A stretch of DNA of 64,000 nt from FEN-1219 sp963810755 (lineage in GTDB: Bacteria > Pseudomonadota > Gammaproteobacteria > Steroidobacterales > Rariloculaceae). Numbering within the stretch: the first letter of the stretch is position 1; each line of letters opens with the position of its first letter. The stretch is taken from contig CAWEOP010000003.1 of assembly GCA_963810755.1 (NCBI GenBank), positions 124,001-188,000 of the forward strand, written 5' to 3'. Positions 24,371 through 33,974 of the stretch are shown piece after piece. The translations under genes were made by a program, and so were the position numbers. The notes under the pieces are model-generated. The model saw only the letters and a program-made list of their open reading frames with translations, did no database searches and was not told the origin of the DNA.

Positions 24371-25534
24371 ATGGACGACTCCGCAGTACAGCCGATCATT
24401 TCGTCGCAACGCGACGTATTACCCATCGCCACGACGAGCGTGAGCGATGTGTCGCCCGTCGTCGTAACGAACCTGCTCGTTTCGCCCGTCGCACCGCCGA
24501 GCGCGAGCGACGTTTCGAGCGACGTTTCGAATGTGAGCGTGGAACCCGTCGAGAACACCGCGACGGCGGCAACACCGCCGACGTCGGCACAGCCGTCGAG
24601 CTCCGCATCAGCTGCCGCGTCTGAAGAAAAAATAAAGCTGCGCCCGAACGATCCCATGATCGTGTTTGCGTACGATTGTCTGCGCCGCGAGTTCGAGGCG
24701 TTGCTCGCGCGACAACCCGCGAGCGATGCGACGCCGCCAGCCGAAGACGTGCATCAGATGCGGATCGCGACACGCCGGCTGCGCGTCGCGCTGAGTCTGT
24801 TCCGGCGCATGCTGCCGAGTGAAGCGAAGCAGTTCCGCAAGGATTTCCGCTCGTTCGCCCGCGCGCTCGGCGACGTTCGCGACCTCGACGTCTACACCGA
24901 GAACTTCCGCGACTACGCGCAAGCCGTCCCGCCGGAGAGCGTCGGCGAGCTCGGCGGCTACGAGCTCCATCTGCGCAGGGAACGTGCCGAGGCGCGTAAC
25001 AAGCTGACCACGTTGTTCGGCGACGAGCGTCATGCGGCATTGCTGCGCTCGTTCGCAGCGCTTCTCGATGGCGCGCCGAGCCCCGCGGCCGTGCGCCGTT
25101 GGCGCTCGTTCAAGATCTCCGACGGCGTCGACAAGTATTTGAAGAAGAGCCTGAAGCGCGTGCTCAAGCTCGGCAACAAGATCGGCGCGGAAGCGCGCGC
25201 GAAAGATTTGCATCGCCTGCGCATCCGCACGAAGCGCTTCCGCTACGAGCTCGAGTTCTTCGTGGCCGTCTATCCTTCGCTGGCCAAGGCCGCGAAGGCG
25301 ACGAAAACGCTGCAGGACTTGCTCGGCGTGCACCAAGACGCGTGCACGGCCACGGAGCGCCTCGAAGCGTATGCGCACAGCCTGCGCAAACGCGGCGCGC
25401 GCGCGACGATGCCCGCGGCGCTCGGCACGCTCGTCCAAGGCCAGCAGGCGCAAGCGCTCGAAGTGCGCCAGAAATTCGGCGCCGCGTGGCGCGCATTCGA
25501 ACGCGCCGTCGCGCGCGGTAAGCTCGCGGCCTGA
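24371..25534 (+). CDS. CHAD-domain protein
   Basis: About 387 residues. The first 95 are low-complexity (Ser, Val, Thr, Pro and Ala) and look disordered. The rest is a CHAD domain with its two conserved histidine-basic helices: VHQMRIATRRLRVALSLF and LHRLRIRTKRFRYELEFF. CHAD domains bind inorganic polyphosphate through these basic surfaces, and CHAD proteins coat polyphosphate granules. It stands divergent from an orphan ParA gene. No ribosome-binding site is visible. GTG at 24344 is an alternative start. I expect a cytoplasmic polyphosphate-binding protein. Confidence 0.88.
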   Translation: MDDSAVQPIISSQRDVLPIATTSVSDVSPVVVTNLLVSPVAPPSASDVSSDVSNVSVEPVENTATAATPPTSAQPSSSASAAASEEKIKLRPNDPMIVFAYDCLRREFEALLARQPASDATPPAEDVHQMRIATRRLRVALSLFRRMLPSEAKQFRKDFRSFARALGDVRDLDVYTENFRDYAQAVPPESVGELGGYELHLRRERAEARNKLTTLFGDERHAALLRSFAALLDGAPSPAAVRRWRSFKISDGVDKYLKKSLKRVLKLGNKIGAEARAKDLHRLRIRTKRFRYELEFFVAVYPSLAKAAKATKTLQDLLGVHQDACTATERLEAYAHSLRKRGARATMPAALGTLVQGQQAQALEVRQKFGAAWRAFERAVARGKLAA

Positions 25535-25572
25535 ACCCGCCTCGCTCCCGCCTTATCCCAAGGGGAACGCCC

Positions 25573-26853
25573 GTGCTACGCCTCGTGCTAGTGCTCGCTT
25601 TCGCCGCGCTCGCGCCGCTGCAAGCCACCGCTCAGAACCGGCTCGCGCGCAGCGCCGAGATCGACGCCTATCTCAGCCACGCAGTCGAAGCGACCAAGAT
25701 CCCCGGCATGGTCGCGATGGTTGCAGACGCCGATGGCGTTCTTTATCGCGGCGCATTCGGCCGCGCCGACGTCGCGAATGACAAGCCGATGGCAGTCGAT
25801 TCGCTCTTCCGGATCGCGTCGATGACGAAGCCCGTCACGTCCGCCGCCGTGATGATGCTCGTCGAGCAAGGCGCCGTCAGTCTCGACGATCCGATCTCGA
25901 AATACCTGCCGGGGTTCGAGCACCCCGAAGTGATCGTGACGTTCAACAGCCAAGACAAGACGTTTACGAAGCGGCCCGCGACGACTGAGATCACGGTGCG
26001 TCACTTGCTCACGCATACCTCGGGGCTCGGCTACTCCTTCTCGAGCTCGATTCTCGCGGCGCTGATCGGCGGCGATCCCACCGCGAGCGCGACGGGCTTC
26101 CCGCTGCTGCACGATCCCGGCACGAAGTGGACCTACGGAGAGAGCACGCGAGTGCTCGGCAAGCTCGTCGAGAAGGTTTCGGGGCAGCCGCTCGATCGAT
26201 TCATGACGGAGCGCGTCTTCGTGCCGCTCGGCATGAACGACACGTTCTACGTGGTGCCCGCCGCGAAGCACGACCGCGTCGTCACGACGTTCCGCACGAC
26301 GGACAAGGGCCTCGTCGAATCGCCGAATCCCGAGCAGATTTCCGCGCCGATTTACGGCGACGGCGGGCTGCACTCGACGGCCGCCGACTACGTGAAATTC
26401 ATGCAGATGTTCCTGAACGACGGCCGCGCCCCGGACGGCAAACGGCTCTTGAGCGAGGAGTCGGTGAAGCTCATGGGCCGCACGCAGACGGGCAAGGTGA
26501 AGGTCGAGCTGCAGCCGACCGCGAACGAGGCCGTGAGCATGCCGTTTCCGCTCGGCGCGGGACGCGACACGTTCGGGCTCGGCTTCCAGGTCACCGGCGA
26601 GCACAACGACCCCGGCGCTCGTTCCCCAGGGAGCCTGAGTTGGGCCGGCATCTTCAACACCGAGTTCTGGATCGATCCCGAGCGCGGCATCTCGGCCGTG
26701 CTTGATGATGCAATATCTGCCGTTCTACGACGCGGCGGCAATCGAAACGCTGCAGGGCTTCGAGCAGCGGGTCTACCAGTCGCTCGCGAAGTGACGCGGG
26801 CCGCTTCGCGCGCGCCTCAACGCGTGGCACCGCGACGCGTCCCGGCCGCGTAG
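25573..26853 (+). CDS. Serine beta-lactamase-fold hydrolase, frameshifted near the end
   Basis: Secreted: the signal peptide ends ATAQ. The active-site order of class C beta-lactamase/esterase proteins is visible: SMTK (nucleophile Ser and Lys), YGES as the Tyr motif and GDGGLHST in place of KTG. It probably hydrolyses an ester or peptide rather than beta-lactams. At about 26702 an extra base appears: the other frame reads MMQYLPFYDAAAIETLQGF and ends at 26794, which is a normal end for this family. The last 50 residues of the literal frame (to 26853) are therefore probably wrong. Confidence 0.88.
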   Translation: MLRLVLVLAFAALAPLQATAQNRLARSAEIDAYLSHAVEATKIPGMVAMVADADGVLYRGAFGRADVANDKPMAVDSLFRIASMTKPVTSAAVMMLVEQGAVSLDDPISKYLPGFEHPEVIVTFNSQDKTFTKRPATTEITVRHLLTHTSGLGYSFSSSILAALIGGDPTASATGFPLLHDPGTKWTYGESTRVLGKLVEKVSGQPLDRFMTERVFVPLGMNDTFYVVPAAKHDRVVTTFRTTDKGLVESPNPEQISAPIYGDGGLHSTAADYVKFMQMFLNDGRAPDGKRLLSEESVKLMGRTQTGKVKVELQPTANEAVSMPFPLGAGRDTFGLGFQVTGEHNDPGARSPGSLSWAGIFNTEFWIDPERGISAVLDDAISAVLRRGGNRNAAGLRAAGLPVAREVTRAASRAPQRVAPRRVPAA

Positions 26854-26905
26854 CTGTCCGCTGCCGTGGCGCGGCACACCACCCATTCGAGTACGATTCG
26901 CACGC

Positions 26906-27829
26906 ATGTCGAGCTCATCCGGCCAGTCGTCCGCAGCGGGCGCCGCCTACGGCGTTCTCGCCTCATTGATCTGGGCGGGCTTCCCCGCGATCACGAAGCT
27001 ATCGATGGCGAGCGACACGCTCACCGCGTGGGACGTGACGGCGCTGCGTTTCGCCACTGCGGGCGTGATATTGCTGCCGATGTTCTTCCGGCTCGGGCTC
27101 GGGACCCTGCGCTGGCCGACGGCGCTGCTGCTCGCGTGCGGCGCCGGCGCGCCGTACGTGCTGCTCACGGCCGGCGGGCTCGCGTTCGCGCCCGCAGGGC
27201 ACATGGGCGTGATCACGCCGAGCTGCATGCTGCTGTGCTCGACCGTCGGCAGTTGGCTGATCCTCGGCGACAAACCCGCCGCCGGCCGCATCGCCGGCGT
27301 GCTCACGGTATTCGCGGGGCTTGTGGTGCTCGGCTGGGACGGCCTCGCGAATCACGGCGACCGTACGTGGATCGGCGACGCGATGTTCGCGCTCGGCGGC
27401 GTGTTCTGGGCGTCGTACACGATCGGCTCGCGCGTCTGGTCCGTGCAGCCCTTCCACGCCACGGTGATCGTCGCCGTGATTTCGATGCTCGCGTATGTGC
27501 CGGGCTACACGCTGCTCGCGGACTCGCATTTGAGTGCCGCGCCATGGAGCGAGATCCTGATCCAGGCGATCTTCCAGGGCCTTCTGTCGGCCATCGTCGC
27601 GCTGCTCCTATACACGCGCGCGGTTGCGATCTTGGGCGCGGCGCGCGGCGCGGTCTTCGCGGCGCTCGTGCCGAGCTTCTCGCTGCTCGTCGCGATTCCG
27701 ATTCTCCACGAGCTACCGACTGAGCTGCAGACGATCGGCGTGGTGCTCGTGACGATCGGCATGGTGCTCGTGCTCGGTCTATACGATCCCGCGAAGTGGC
27801 GCCGCGCAGCTCGTAGCGCGACGACCTAG
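26906..27829 (+). CDS. EamA-family (DMT) transporter
   Basis: A 307-residue inner-membrane protein with ten hydrophobic segments in two EamA repeats. Repeat 1 begins AAYGVLASLIWAGFPAITKL; repeat 2 begins IGDAMFALGGVFWASYTIGS. Small-residue motifs such as TPSCMLLCSTVGSWLILGD at the end of the first repeat are typical. The family exports amino acids, nucleosides or other metabolites; the substrate cannot be told. It stands alone, convergent with the ABC operon that follows. Confidence 0.92.
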   Translation: MSSSSGQSSAAGAAYGVLASLIWAGFPAITKLSMASDTLTAWDVTALRFATAGVILLPMFFRLGLGTLRWPTALLLACGAGAPYVLLTAGGLAFAPAGHMGVITPSCMLLCSTVGSWLILGDKPAAGRIAGVLTVFAGLVVLGWDGLANHGDRTWIGDAMFALGGVFWASYTIGSRVWSVQPFHATVIVAVISMLAYVPGYTLLADSHLSAAPWSEILIQAIFQGLLSAIVALLLYTRAVAILGAARGAVFAALVPSFSLLVAIPILHELPTELQTIGVVLVTIGMVLVLGLYDPAKWRRAARSATT

Positions 27830-27911
27830 CCGACGCGTTTCCGCACGCACCACCGCCACCGCGAACACCGGGCGCGCGACGAGTGACGCCAACCGAGAGG
27901 GAGACGCGCCG

Positions 27912-29255
27912 CTACGCGGCGCGAACCCAGCGGATCAGCGTCGCGAGATCGGGCGGCTTGCCGAACATCAGCAGGCCGATGCGGAACACCTTGGCCGCGA
28001 ACCACACCGCGCCCACGACGCCCGCACACCCGATCCCGATCGTCAGCCACACCTGCCACGCCGGCGGCGGGTGCTGCGACGCGAGCCGCAGCAACATGCC
28101 GAACGTGTTCACGGGGGGCAGGAAGCTCACGACTATCGCGAGCGGCGAATCGGGATTGCGCGAGATCGGAAACCACAAGAACCACACCGACGTCAGCGAC
28201 AGCATCACCGGCATCATCAGCGACTGCGCCTCGCGCAGGTCGTTCACCGCCGCACCCACCGCCATCATGATCGAGCCGATCGTGAAGAACGCCAGCAAGA
28301 AGAATATGAACAGGTACACCACGAGCGAGAAGTCGAGCAGCCCCAACAGCGAGAACGACGACAGCATCAGAAGACCGAGCCCGATGTAGAGGCTCAGCGC
28401 GACGAGGCTGATGCCCATGTGGCCGAGCAGCTTGCCGGCCATGAGCTGCATCGGCGACACGGCCGAGAGCAGCACCTCGATCACCCGGCTCGACTTCTCC
28501 TCGATCGTGGTCGTGAGCATGCCTTGCCCGCTGCCCATGACGCTCATGAACAGCAAAAGCATGAACGCGACCGGCAGCACGAAGCCGAACGCGCCGACGG
28601 TACCCCTGTCCGCGCCCTCCGTGACGGTCACAGAGCGCACGCGCGGCACGGACGTGAGCGCGTTGAGCGCGCTGCGATCGAGCCCCTCGCGCTTCACGCG
28701 CGCGCTGATGATCGCCTCGCGCAATGCCTGCTGCACCGCGATCTCGACGCGTTGATCCTGCTTCGGCGGAATGTACAGGTCGAAGCTGCCGAACGACGTC
28801 TCGCCCGAATTCGGCTGCGCGGCATTCGGGTGGATCACCGCGAGCGCGAGATGCGGAGACTCCTTGTCCTCGCCGAGCAGCCAGGCCTTCTCGGTTTCGA
28901 CGTCCGCGGCTGCGGGGCGCTCGACTAGGGTGAGCTTCGGCGCGAGGCCGAGCGCCTCGAGAACCGCGCCGCCGCCGGCCGCGTCGGCCCGAGCTCGGCG
29001 AATGAGATCCGTGATCTCGGCCGCTGGCGTGCCCTGCGTGAGCGCCGCACGCAGCTCGTTCGCGACGTCGCCCGTGGCGTCGACGACGGCGAGCTGCCCC
29101 GATACGGCGAAGTTGCGATCGGCGCCGAACAGCCGCGGCCCGACGAGCACGCCGATGCCGATCATCGTCGGCAGCACGAGCAAGCCAATGATGAATCCCT
29201 TGGTGAACACCGTCGCGACGAACTCGCGAGCGGCGATCTGCAGAATCTTGCTCAT
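27912..29255 (-). CDS. ABC-2 type transporter permease (NatB-like)
   Basis: A 447-residue protein with one N-terminal TM (GFIIGLLVLPTMIGIGVLV), a large extracytoplasmic domain of about 200 residues and a cluster of five or six TMs at the C-terminus, starting FGFVLPVAFMLLLFMSVMG. The motif EKSSRVIEVLLSAVSPMQLMAGK is typical of the NatB/YhaP permease family. Its ATG overlaps the stop of the ATPase gene (ATGA). The pair resembles the sodium/antibiotic export systems NatAB, but the substrate is not certain. Confidence 0.92.
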   Translation of the reverse strand: MSKILQIAAREFVATVFTKGFIIGLLVLPTMIGIGVLVGPRLFGADRNFAVSGQLAVVDATGDVANELRAALTQGTPAAEITDLIRRARADAAGGGAVLEALGLAPKLTLVERPAAADVETEKAWLLGEDKESPHLALAVIHPNAAQPNSGETSFGSFDLYIPPKQDQRVEIAVQQALREAIISARVKREGLDRSALNALTSVPRVRSVTVTEGADRGTVGAFGFVLPVAFMLLLFMSVMGSGQGMLTTTIEEKSSRVIEVLLSAVSPMQLMAGKLLGHMGISLVALSLYIGLGLLMLSSFSLLGLLDFSLVVYLFIFFLLAFFTIGSIMMAVGAAVNDLREAQSLMMPVMLSLTSVWFLWFPISRNPDSPLAIVVSFLPPVNTFGMLLRLASQHPPPAWQVWLTIGIGCAGVVGAVWFAAKVFRIGLLMFGKPPDLATLIRWVRAA

Positions 29256-30235
29256 GAGGCTACCTGCACGGCGCCAGCGAGCTCGGCGCGCAGGTTGCGC
29301 TCCGCATCCGGCGAGCGCGACCCGTCCGCGACGAGCTGCACGAACACGTCCTCGAGCCGGGGCCGCTTGAGCTCGATGCGTCCCACGGGGACCGCGGCCG
29401 CGATTCGCGATATCGCACCGGCCGCGTCCGCGCCCTCGCGGAGGAGGAGCTCGTAGCCGCCGTCGACGGGCGCGCAGCTTTCGACGTCGGGCAGCGCGCG
29501 CACGGCCTCGACACTCGCACGCGCGTCGAGCGGCTCGAAGCGGATCGTGCGCGGATCGTAACGGCTGAGGATCGAGGTCGTGGGATCGTCGAGCACCTTG
29601 CGGCCGCGGTGGATCATCACGACGTGGTCACAAATTTCTTCCGCCTGCGGCATCACGTGCGTCGAGAACAGGATCGTCGCGCCGCGCCGGTGCTCCGCGA
29701 CGATCTGGTCGCGCAGGAGGCGCATGCTGACGGGATCGAGCCCGCTGAACGGCTCGTCGAGGATCAAGAGCTCCGGCTCGTGAATGATCGCCGCGACGAA
29801 TTGAATCTTTTGGAGCATGCCCTTCGAGAGCTCCTCGCACTTCTTGCTCTCGACACCCGCGAGCCCGACGCGCTCGACGAGCGCGCTTACGCGCGCCTCG
29901 AGCCCACGCTGCGCGACGCCTTTGAGGCGCGCGATGAACGCGAGATACGCGGCGACCTTCATCTTGCGATAGACGCCGCGTTCCTCGGGCAGGTAGCCGA
30001 TTTTGTCCTTCGCGTCGAGGGCGGATGCGGACCCGAGCACGCGGAGCTCGCCCGAGTCCGGCAGCAGGATCGACATGATCATCCGGATCGAAGTCGTCTT
30101 GCCCGCGCCGTTCGGGCCGATGAATCCGTAGAGGCCGCCGCGTGGAATCACGAGGTCGAGACCCGCCACAGCGGTCGTGCCGCCGAACGTCTTCGTCACG
30201 CCGCGCAGGTCGATCGCCGCGTCGGGCGCGCTCAT
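29252..30235 (-). CDS. ABC transporter ATP-binding protein (NatA-like)
   Basis: A 327-residue ATPase: Walker A GPNGAGKTTSIRM, signature LSKGMLQKIQ (a variant of LSGGQ), Walker B LLILDEPFSGLD and H-loop FSTHVMPQAEEI. A C-terminal extension of about 90 residues (SVEAVRALPDVESC...) is usual for the NatA/CcmA type. It lies 7 bases after the PspC-domain gene and overlaps the permease gene, making a three-gene operon. It powers export by the NatB-like permease. Confidence 0.93.
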   Translation of the reverse strand: MSAPDAAIDLRGVTKTFGGTTAVAGLDLVIPRGGLYGFIGPNGAGKTTSIRMIMSILLPDSGELRVLGSASALDAKDKIGYLPEERGVYRKMKVAAYLAFIARLKGVAQRGLEARVSALVERVGLAGVESKKCEELSKGMLQKIQFVAAIIHEPELLILDEPFSGLDPVSMRLLRDQIVAEHRRGATILFSTHVMPQAEEICDHVVMIHRGRKVLDDPTTSILSRYDPRTIRFEPLDARASVEAVRALPDVESCAPVDGGYELLLREGADAAGAISRIAAAVPVGRIELKRPRLEDVFVQLVADGSRSPDAERNLRAELAGAVQVAS

Positions 30236-30242
30236 GCGCCGG

Positions 30243-30863
30243 TCAACTGGCCGGCAGGCCGCCGTGCGCTTCGGCGACCTCGGCCTCGGTGCGCGCGATC
30301 GGCATCACGAACATCAGCACGACGTAGGCGACCAGCAGCGCGCCGCCCGAGAACATCGTGCCGATCAGGAAGAGGAATCGGATCAGGCCGACATCGACGT
30401 CCGAGAACGCCGCGAGGCCGGCGCAGACGCCGGCGATGTGCTGACCGTCCTTGAGCCGGTAGAGGCGCCGCCGGCGCGAGCGAGCGTCGGAGCTTCCGAA
30501 AGAAGGCCCGGACGCGGACTCCTGCCTCGAGCGCGGCTCCGGTCCAGGCGGCGTGCGGTTCTTAGGGCCCGTCGCGGGGCCCGATGCCGGCTCCGCTGCG
30601 CCGAGCTCGGGGCCGTCGACGCGGCCCACTTCCTTCAGCGCCGCGCGCATCTCGCCTTCGTCGAGCGGCGCGCCCTCGCCGGCCGGGCCGCGCACGAGCT
30701 TCGCCGCGATCGAGTGCTCGAGGCCCGCCAGGACGTCGGCACGATCCGGATGATTGCCGAGCCGTGCAGCCGCACGGTCGAGATAGGAACGCAGCGCGTC
30801 GTAGGCGCCCTGATCCAGCACGAAGGTCGAGCTGTCGAGCTCGACGGTGATTGCCGCCTTCAT
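30243..30863 (-). CDS. PspC-domain membrane protein
   Basis: A 206-residue protein. The N-terminal 100 residues are soluble and helical (VLDQGAYDALRSYLDRAAARL), followed by a Pro/Ser/Arg-rich linker and a C-terminal PspC domain: RLYRLKDGQHIAGVCAGLAA, DVGLIRFLFLIG and two TM segments. PspC proteins belong to envelope-stress responses. It is first in an operon with the NatAB-like transporter, so it may sense or regulate that system. Confidence 0.9.
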   Translation of the reverse strand: MKAAITVELDSSTFVLDQGAYDALRSYLDRAAARLGNHPDRADVLAGLEHSIAAKLVRGPAGEGAPLDEGEMRAALKEVGRVDGPELGAAEPASGPATGPKNRTPPGPEPRSRQESASGPSFGSSDARSRRRRLYRLKDGQHIAGVCAGLAAFSDVDVGLIRFLFLIGTMFSGGALLVAYVVLMFVMPIARTEAEVAEAHGGLPAS

Positions 30864-30927
30864 AGCGAACTCCCCGATTTTTCCGAAATTGCGGGTCCGC
30901 TAGTAATACGAGCGGCCGCGCTTTTTA

Positions 30928-31878
30928 TTACACCGTCGGCAGCGAGTCGATGAGCTCGACCATCCGCTTCCGTTCCGCATCGTTCGGCAACCGGCCGCGC
31001 GCGGCGGCCATGTTGTCGACCATGTGCTCCGCGCGGCTCGTCGCCGGCGTCACCACGGTGACGGCCGGATGCGAAGCCGCGAATTTCAAGAAGAACTGCG
31101 CCCATGTCTGTGCGCCGAACTCGTTCGCCCACGCAGGCACTTCGTGCCCCTTCACGCGCTCCCAGAGGCGCGTTCGCCCGAACGGCATGTACACCATCAC
31201 CGCGATCTTGCGTTCCTGCGCGAGCGGGAAGATGCGCTCCTCCGCGCTCAAGTTGTCCACGGCGTAGTCGATGCCGATGAAATCCGGAGTCTGCTCGCGC
31301 ATGAAGCGCTCGAGCGTCTCGTACTGCGGCTTGAACGTGGACGTCGTGCCCACGTAGCGCACGCGGCCCTGCTGCTTGAGCTCGCGCAAGATCGGGAACT
31401 GGCCGGCCAAGTCGGCGACGTTGTGCACCTGGATCAAGTCGATCTTCTCGCGGCCGAGCCTGTCGAACGACGCCGCGACTTGCGCACGCGCCGCGGCCGG
31501 GTCCGCCGAGCCGCCGCGGAAGCCCGCGACGTTGAGCTTCGTCGCCCAGAAGATCTCGTCGTGCATGTCGAGGTCGTCGACGATCTTGCCGGCGAACTCC
31601 TCGGACGCGCCGTAGCCCGGCGCCGTGTCGAACACCTTGCCGCCGTGCTCGACCATCGTTTGCAGAACGCCGCGCACGGCGTCCGCGTCTTCCTGACCCG
31701 CGGCCTGGCTGAACGTCGCCGAGCTGCCGCAACCGATGATCGGCAACGGCTCGCCCGTCGCGGGGATCGGCCGAGTGATCACCGGCCCGCGCTCCTGCGC
31801 CGCAAGCAACCGCGGCTTGAGCGCCAGCACGGCGCACGTGTTCGCGGTGAGCGCAAGGTATTCGCGGCGAGTCAGCAT
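30928..31878 (-). CDS. Aldo/keto reductase with Tat-like signal
   Basis: A 316-residue protein. The N-terminus MLTRREYLALTANTCAVLAL resembles a twin-arginine signal, so the enzyme is probably exported already folded with its cofactor. The AKR tetrad is visible: Asp and Tyr in FDTAPGYGASEEFAG, Lys in WATKLN and His in IQVHN. It reduces carbonyls with NAD(P)H in the cytoplasm, so export is odd and its reductant unclear. The gene stands alone. Confidence 0.9.
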   Translation of the reverse strand: MLTRREYLALTANTCAVLALKPRLLAAQERGPVITRPIPATGEPLPIIGCGSSATFSQAAGQEDADAVRGVLQTMVEHGGKVFDTAPGYGASEEFAGKIVDDLDMHDEIFWATKLNVAGFRGGSADPAAARAQVAASFDRLGREKIDLIQVHNVADLAGQFPILRELKQQGRVRYVGTTSTFKPQYETLERFMREQTPDFIGIDYAVDNLSAEERIFPLAQERKIAVMVYMPFGRTRLWERVKGHEVPAWANEFGAQTWAQFFLKFAASHPAVTVVTPATSRAEHMVDNMAAARGRLPNDAERKRMVELIDSLPTV

Positions 31879-31947
31879 CGGCGTCTCCTCCCTTCGGGTC
31901 TTCGCCCGACTCTAACGTTCCGATGCTCGCAACTTTCTTCAGATTGA

Positions 31948-33294
31948 TCAAGTTTGCGCCTGAGGCATACCGGGCGTCGCCGCGCTCGGAATTGCGGTGG
32001 GCATCGCCGCGAGCGCACTCGACGCCGGCGGCGCGCTGCGCGCGAGCACTTCACCCGGAGGGAGCCGCTGCGGTCCGCGTGCCGGCGAGCCCGGATCGTT
32101 GCCCAGCGCACTCTTTTTGCGCGGATACTTGCGGCCGTTCAGGATCTGGCCGATCCACGTCGGCCGCACGAGATAGTGGTAGCTCGTCAGCAACACCGTG
32201 AGCGTGATCGCGAGAATCAGCGGGAACTTGATCGCCCAATGCCACGGCACGAGCGCGAACGCGGCGCACAAGAAGAACACGATCGGCAGGTGCGCGAGAT
32301 ACAGCCAGTACGACGAATCGGCGAGGTAGCGGCGCACCGGACTCTCGGACGCGCAGAACTTGAGCGCCGCGCCGATGATGCCGAAGCCCCAATACCAGAT
32401 CGAGACGAGGTAGCACGCGGCGTAGACGGTTCTGCTCCATTCCGCGCTGTCGAAGAGCCACGACGCGGTCGTGCCGATCTTCACGCCCGGCACGGTGAGG
32501 CAGACGACGCTGAGCGCGATGCCCACCACGAGATGCCCGAGCCAACGCTTGCGCCACTCGCCGAGCACGTCGAGCTGGCGATGCACGAGCCAACCGAGCC
32601 CGAACGCCGTTCCGAACCCGGCGAGTGCGGGAAGCTGCGGTATGAGGCTGCTGTCGGGCGTCGGGATGCCTCCGAGCAGCAGGATCCGCTGATCGAATCC
32701 GAGCACCGCGAATACCGGCGCCGCGAGCACGATCGGCGCGACATAGCTGCGCAGCAACGCGCCCACGACTTTGTCGAGCGCGCCGCTCACTCGCCCGGCA
32801 CGATCGAGCTTGAGACCCAAGCCGCGCACCGCGAGCACGATCATGTAGAAAATGCACAGGTAGTAGAGGAACCACAGATGCACGAGGGGGAACGCGCCGG
32901 GGCCCGCGCTGGCGGCCGCGGCCGTCATCGCCTCGCGCGTTGCGGGATCGGCCGAGCGCGTGACTCCCCAGATGAGCGCCCCGATCGTCAAAGGCGCGAG
33001 CACGACCCAGCCGACCAGCATCGGCCCGAGAATTCGCTTCGCGCGATCCGCGATGAAGCCGCGAGTACCGCGACGCTCGAGCAGCAGCCGCGCGAACAGT
33101 CCCGCGACCACGAAGAACGTCGTCATCCGAAACGTATGGATCACGAAGAACAAAACGCCGAGCGTGGCGCTCTGCGAGACGTCGTGCGCCGGTATCGGCA
33201 GGAAGAACGACATCGTCGCGTGCAGCACGATGCCAGCGAGCAGCGCGAATGCGCGGACCGCGTCGAGGGCGTGTAAGCGTTCTTGGCTGGACAT
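31948..33294 (-). CDS. Membrane acyltransferase, family 3 / OpgC-like
   Basis: A 448-residue inner-membrane protein with about ten TM segments. The N-terminus RLHALDAVRAFALLAGIVLHA is the hallmark of acyltransferase-3 proteins (conserved RxxxLDxxR and catalytic His). RYLADSSYWLYLAHLPIVFFL near the end is also diagnostic. It probably transfers acyl groups to a glycan or lipid (OpgC-like). AAGGAG overlaps the stop of the ABC permease gene, so it is the last gene of the GntR/ABC operon. Confidence 0.92.
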   Translation of the reverse strand: MSSQERLHALDAVRAFALLAGIVLHATMSFFLPIPAHDVSQSATLGVLFFVIHTFRMTTFFVVAGLFARLLLERRGTRGFIADRAKRILGPMLVGWVVLAPLTIGALIWGVTRSADPATREAMTAAAASAGPGAFPLVHLWFLYYLCIFYMIVLAVRGLGLKLDRAGRVSGALDKVVGALLRSYVAPIVLAAPVFAVLGFDQRILLLGGIPTPDSSLIPQLPALAGFGTAFGLGWLVHRQLDVLGEWRKRWLGHLVVGIALSVVCLTVPGVKIGTTASWLFDSAEWSRTVYAACYLVSIWYWGFGIIGAALKFCASESPVRRYLADSSYWLYLAHLPIVFFLCAAFALVPWHWAIKFPLILAITLTVLLTSYHYLVRPTWIGQILNGRKYPRKKSALGNDPGSPARGPQRLPPGEVLARSAPPASSALAAMPTAIPSAATPGMPQAQT

Positions 33295-33305
33295 ACGAGT
33301 CTCCT

Positions 33306-33974
33306 TCAGACGAAGTTCTTCTTTCGCGATTGGATGAAAAGAGCGATTGCGATCGCCACCACGCTCAGCACCAGCTGGAGCGCGATGAACGTGACGATAT
33401 CTGCCGTCCAGACGGCCGTCTCACCCTTGCCGTTCGGCGGTGAACGACGGCAGACGGAGCAGGACCTGGATCACGATGTTGATGCCGACGTTGCCGCCGA
33501 CGATCACGACGCCGGTCCAGCAGTGCGGAGTCGGTCAAGAGCGCCACGGCGAGCAGCACGCAGAAGTAGAGGAGCATGTAGACCATCAGCGCGACGCTGA
33601 CCGGGATCATTCCGTTCGGGATCGGCGTGAGGTCGAACAGGACGAGGCACCCTGCCGCGAGAAGCGCCCACGGCGCGAGGAATGCGATCAGCGACGAGAC
33701 GACTTTTGCGACCGTGTACTGCATCGTCGAGATCGGCAGGCTCAGCACGAACAGCGCGATCTTTTCCTTGCGCTCGCCGATGACCGATGCCATCACGAGC
33801 GCCACGTTCAAAACGATCAGCGCCACCATGAACGACGTGACGCCGACGTAGAAAGCGACCGGTCGACCACGGCATCAGCGCGAGCGACAAGACGCCGCCC
33901 ACGAGCGCGGCGAAGATCATCCCGCGCGCGAGGTACAGGTCCTTCACGACGAGCGTGCGAATGAGCGAGCTCAC
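33306..33974 (-). pseudogene. ABC transporter permease, three frameshifts
   Basis: Starts with GTG at 33974, overlapping the ATPase stop. The frame begins SSLIRTLVVKDLYLARGMIFA and ALVGGVLSLALMPWST (TM1). It shifts near 33865 into FYVGVTSFMVALIVLNVALV, then IGERKEKIALFVLSLPISTM and several TMs. It shifts again near 33535 into WTGVVIVGGNVGINIVIQVL and near 33440 into TADIVTFIALQLVLSVVAI, ending at 33306. All pieces look functional and in order, so errors in the sequence are likelier than decay. It should form the membrane part of the YtrA-controlled exporter. Confidence 0.75.

Noticed and set aside
25573..26853. Beta-lactam resistance gene
   Set aside because: Only the general serine-hydrolase fold is supported. 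The KTG motif is replaced by a HST-type motif, and many such proteins are esterases or peptidases.
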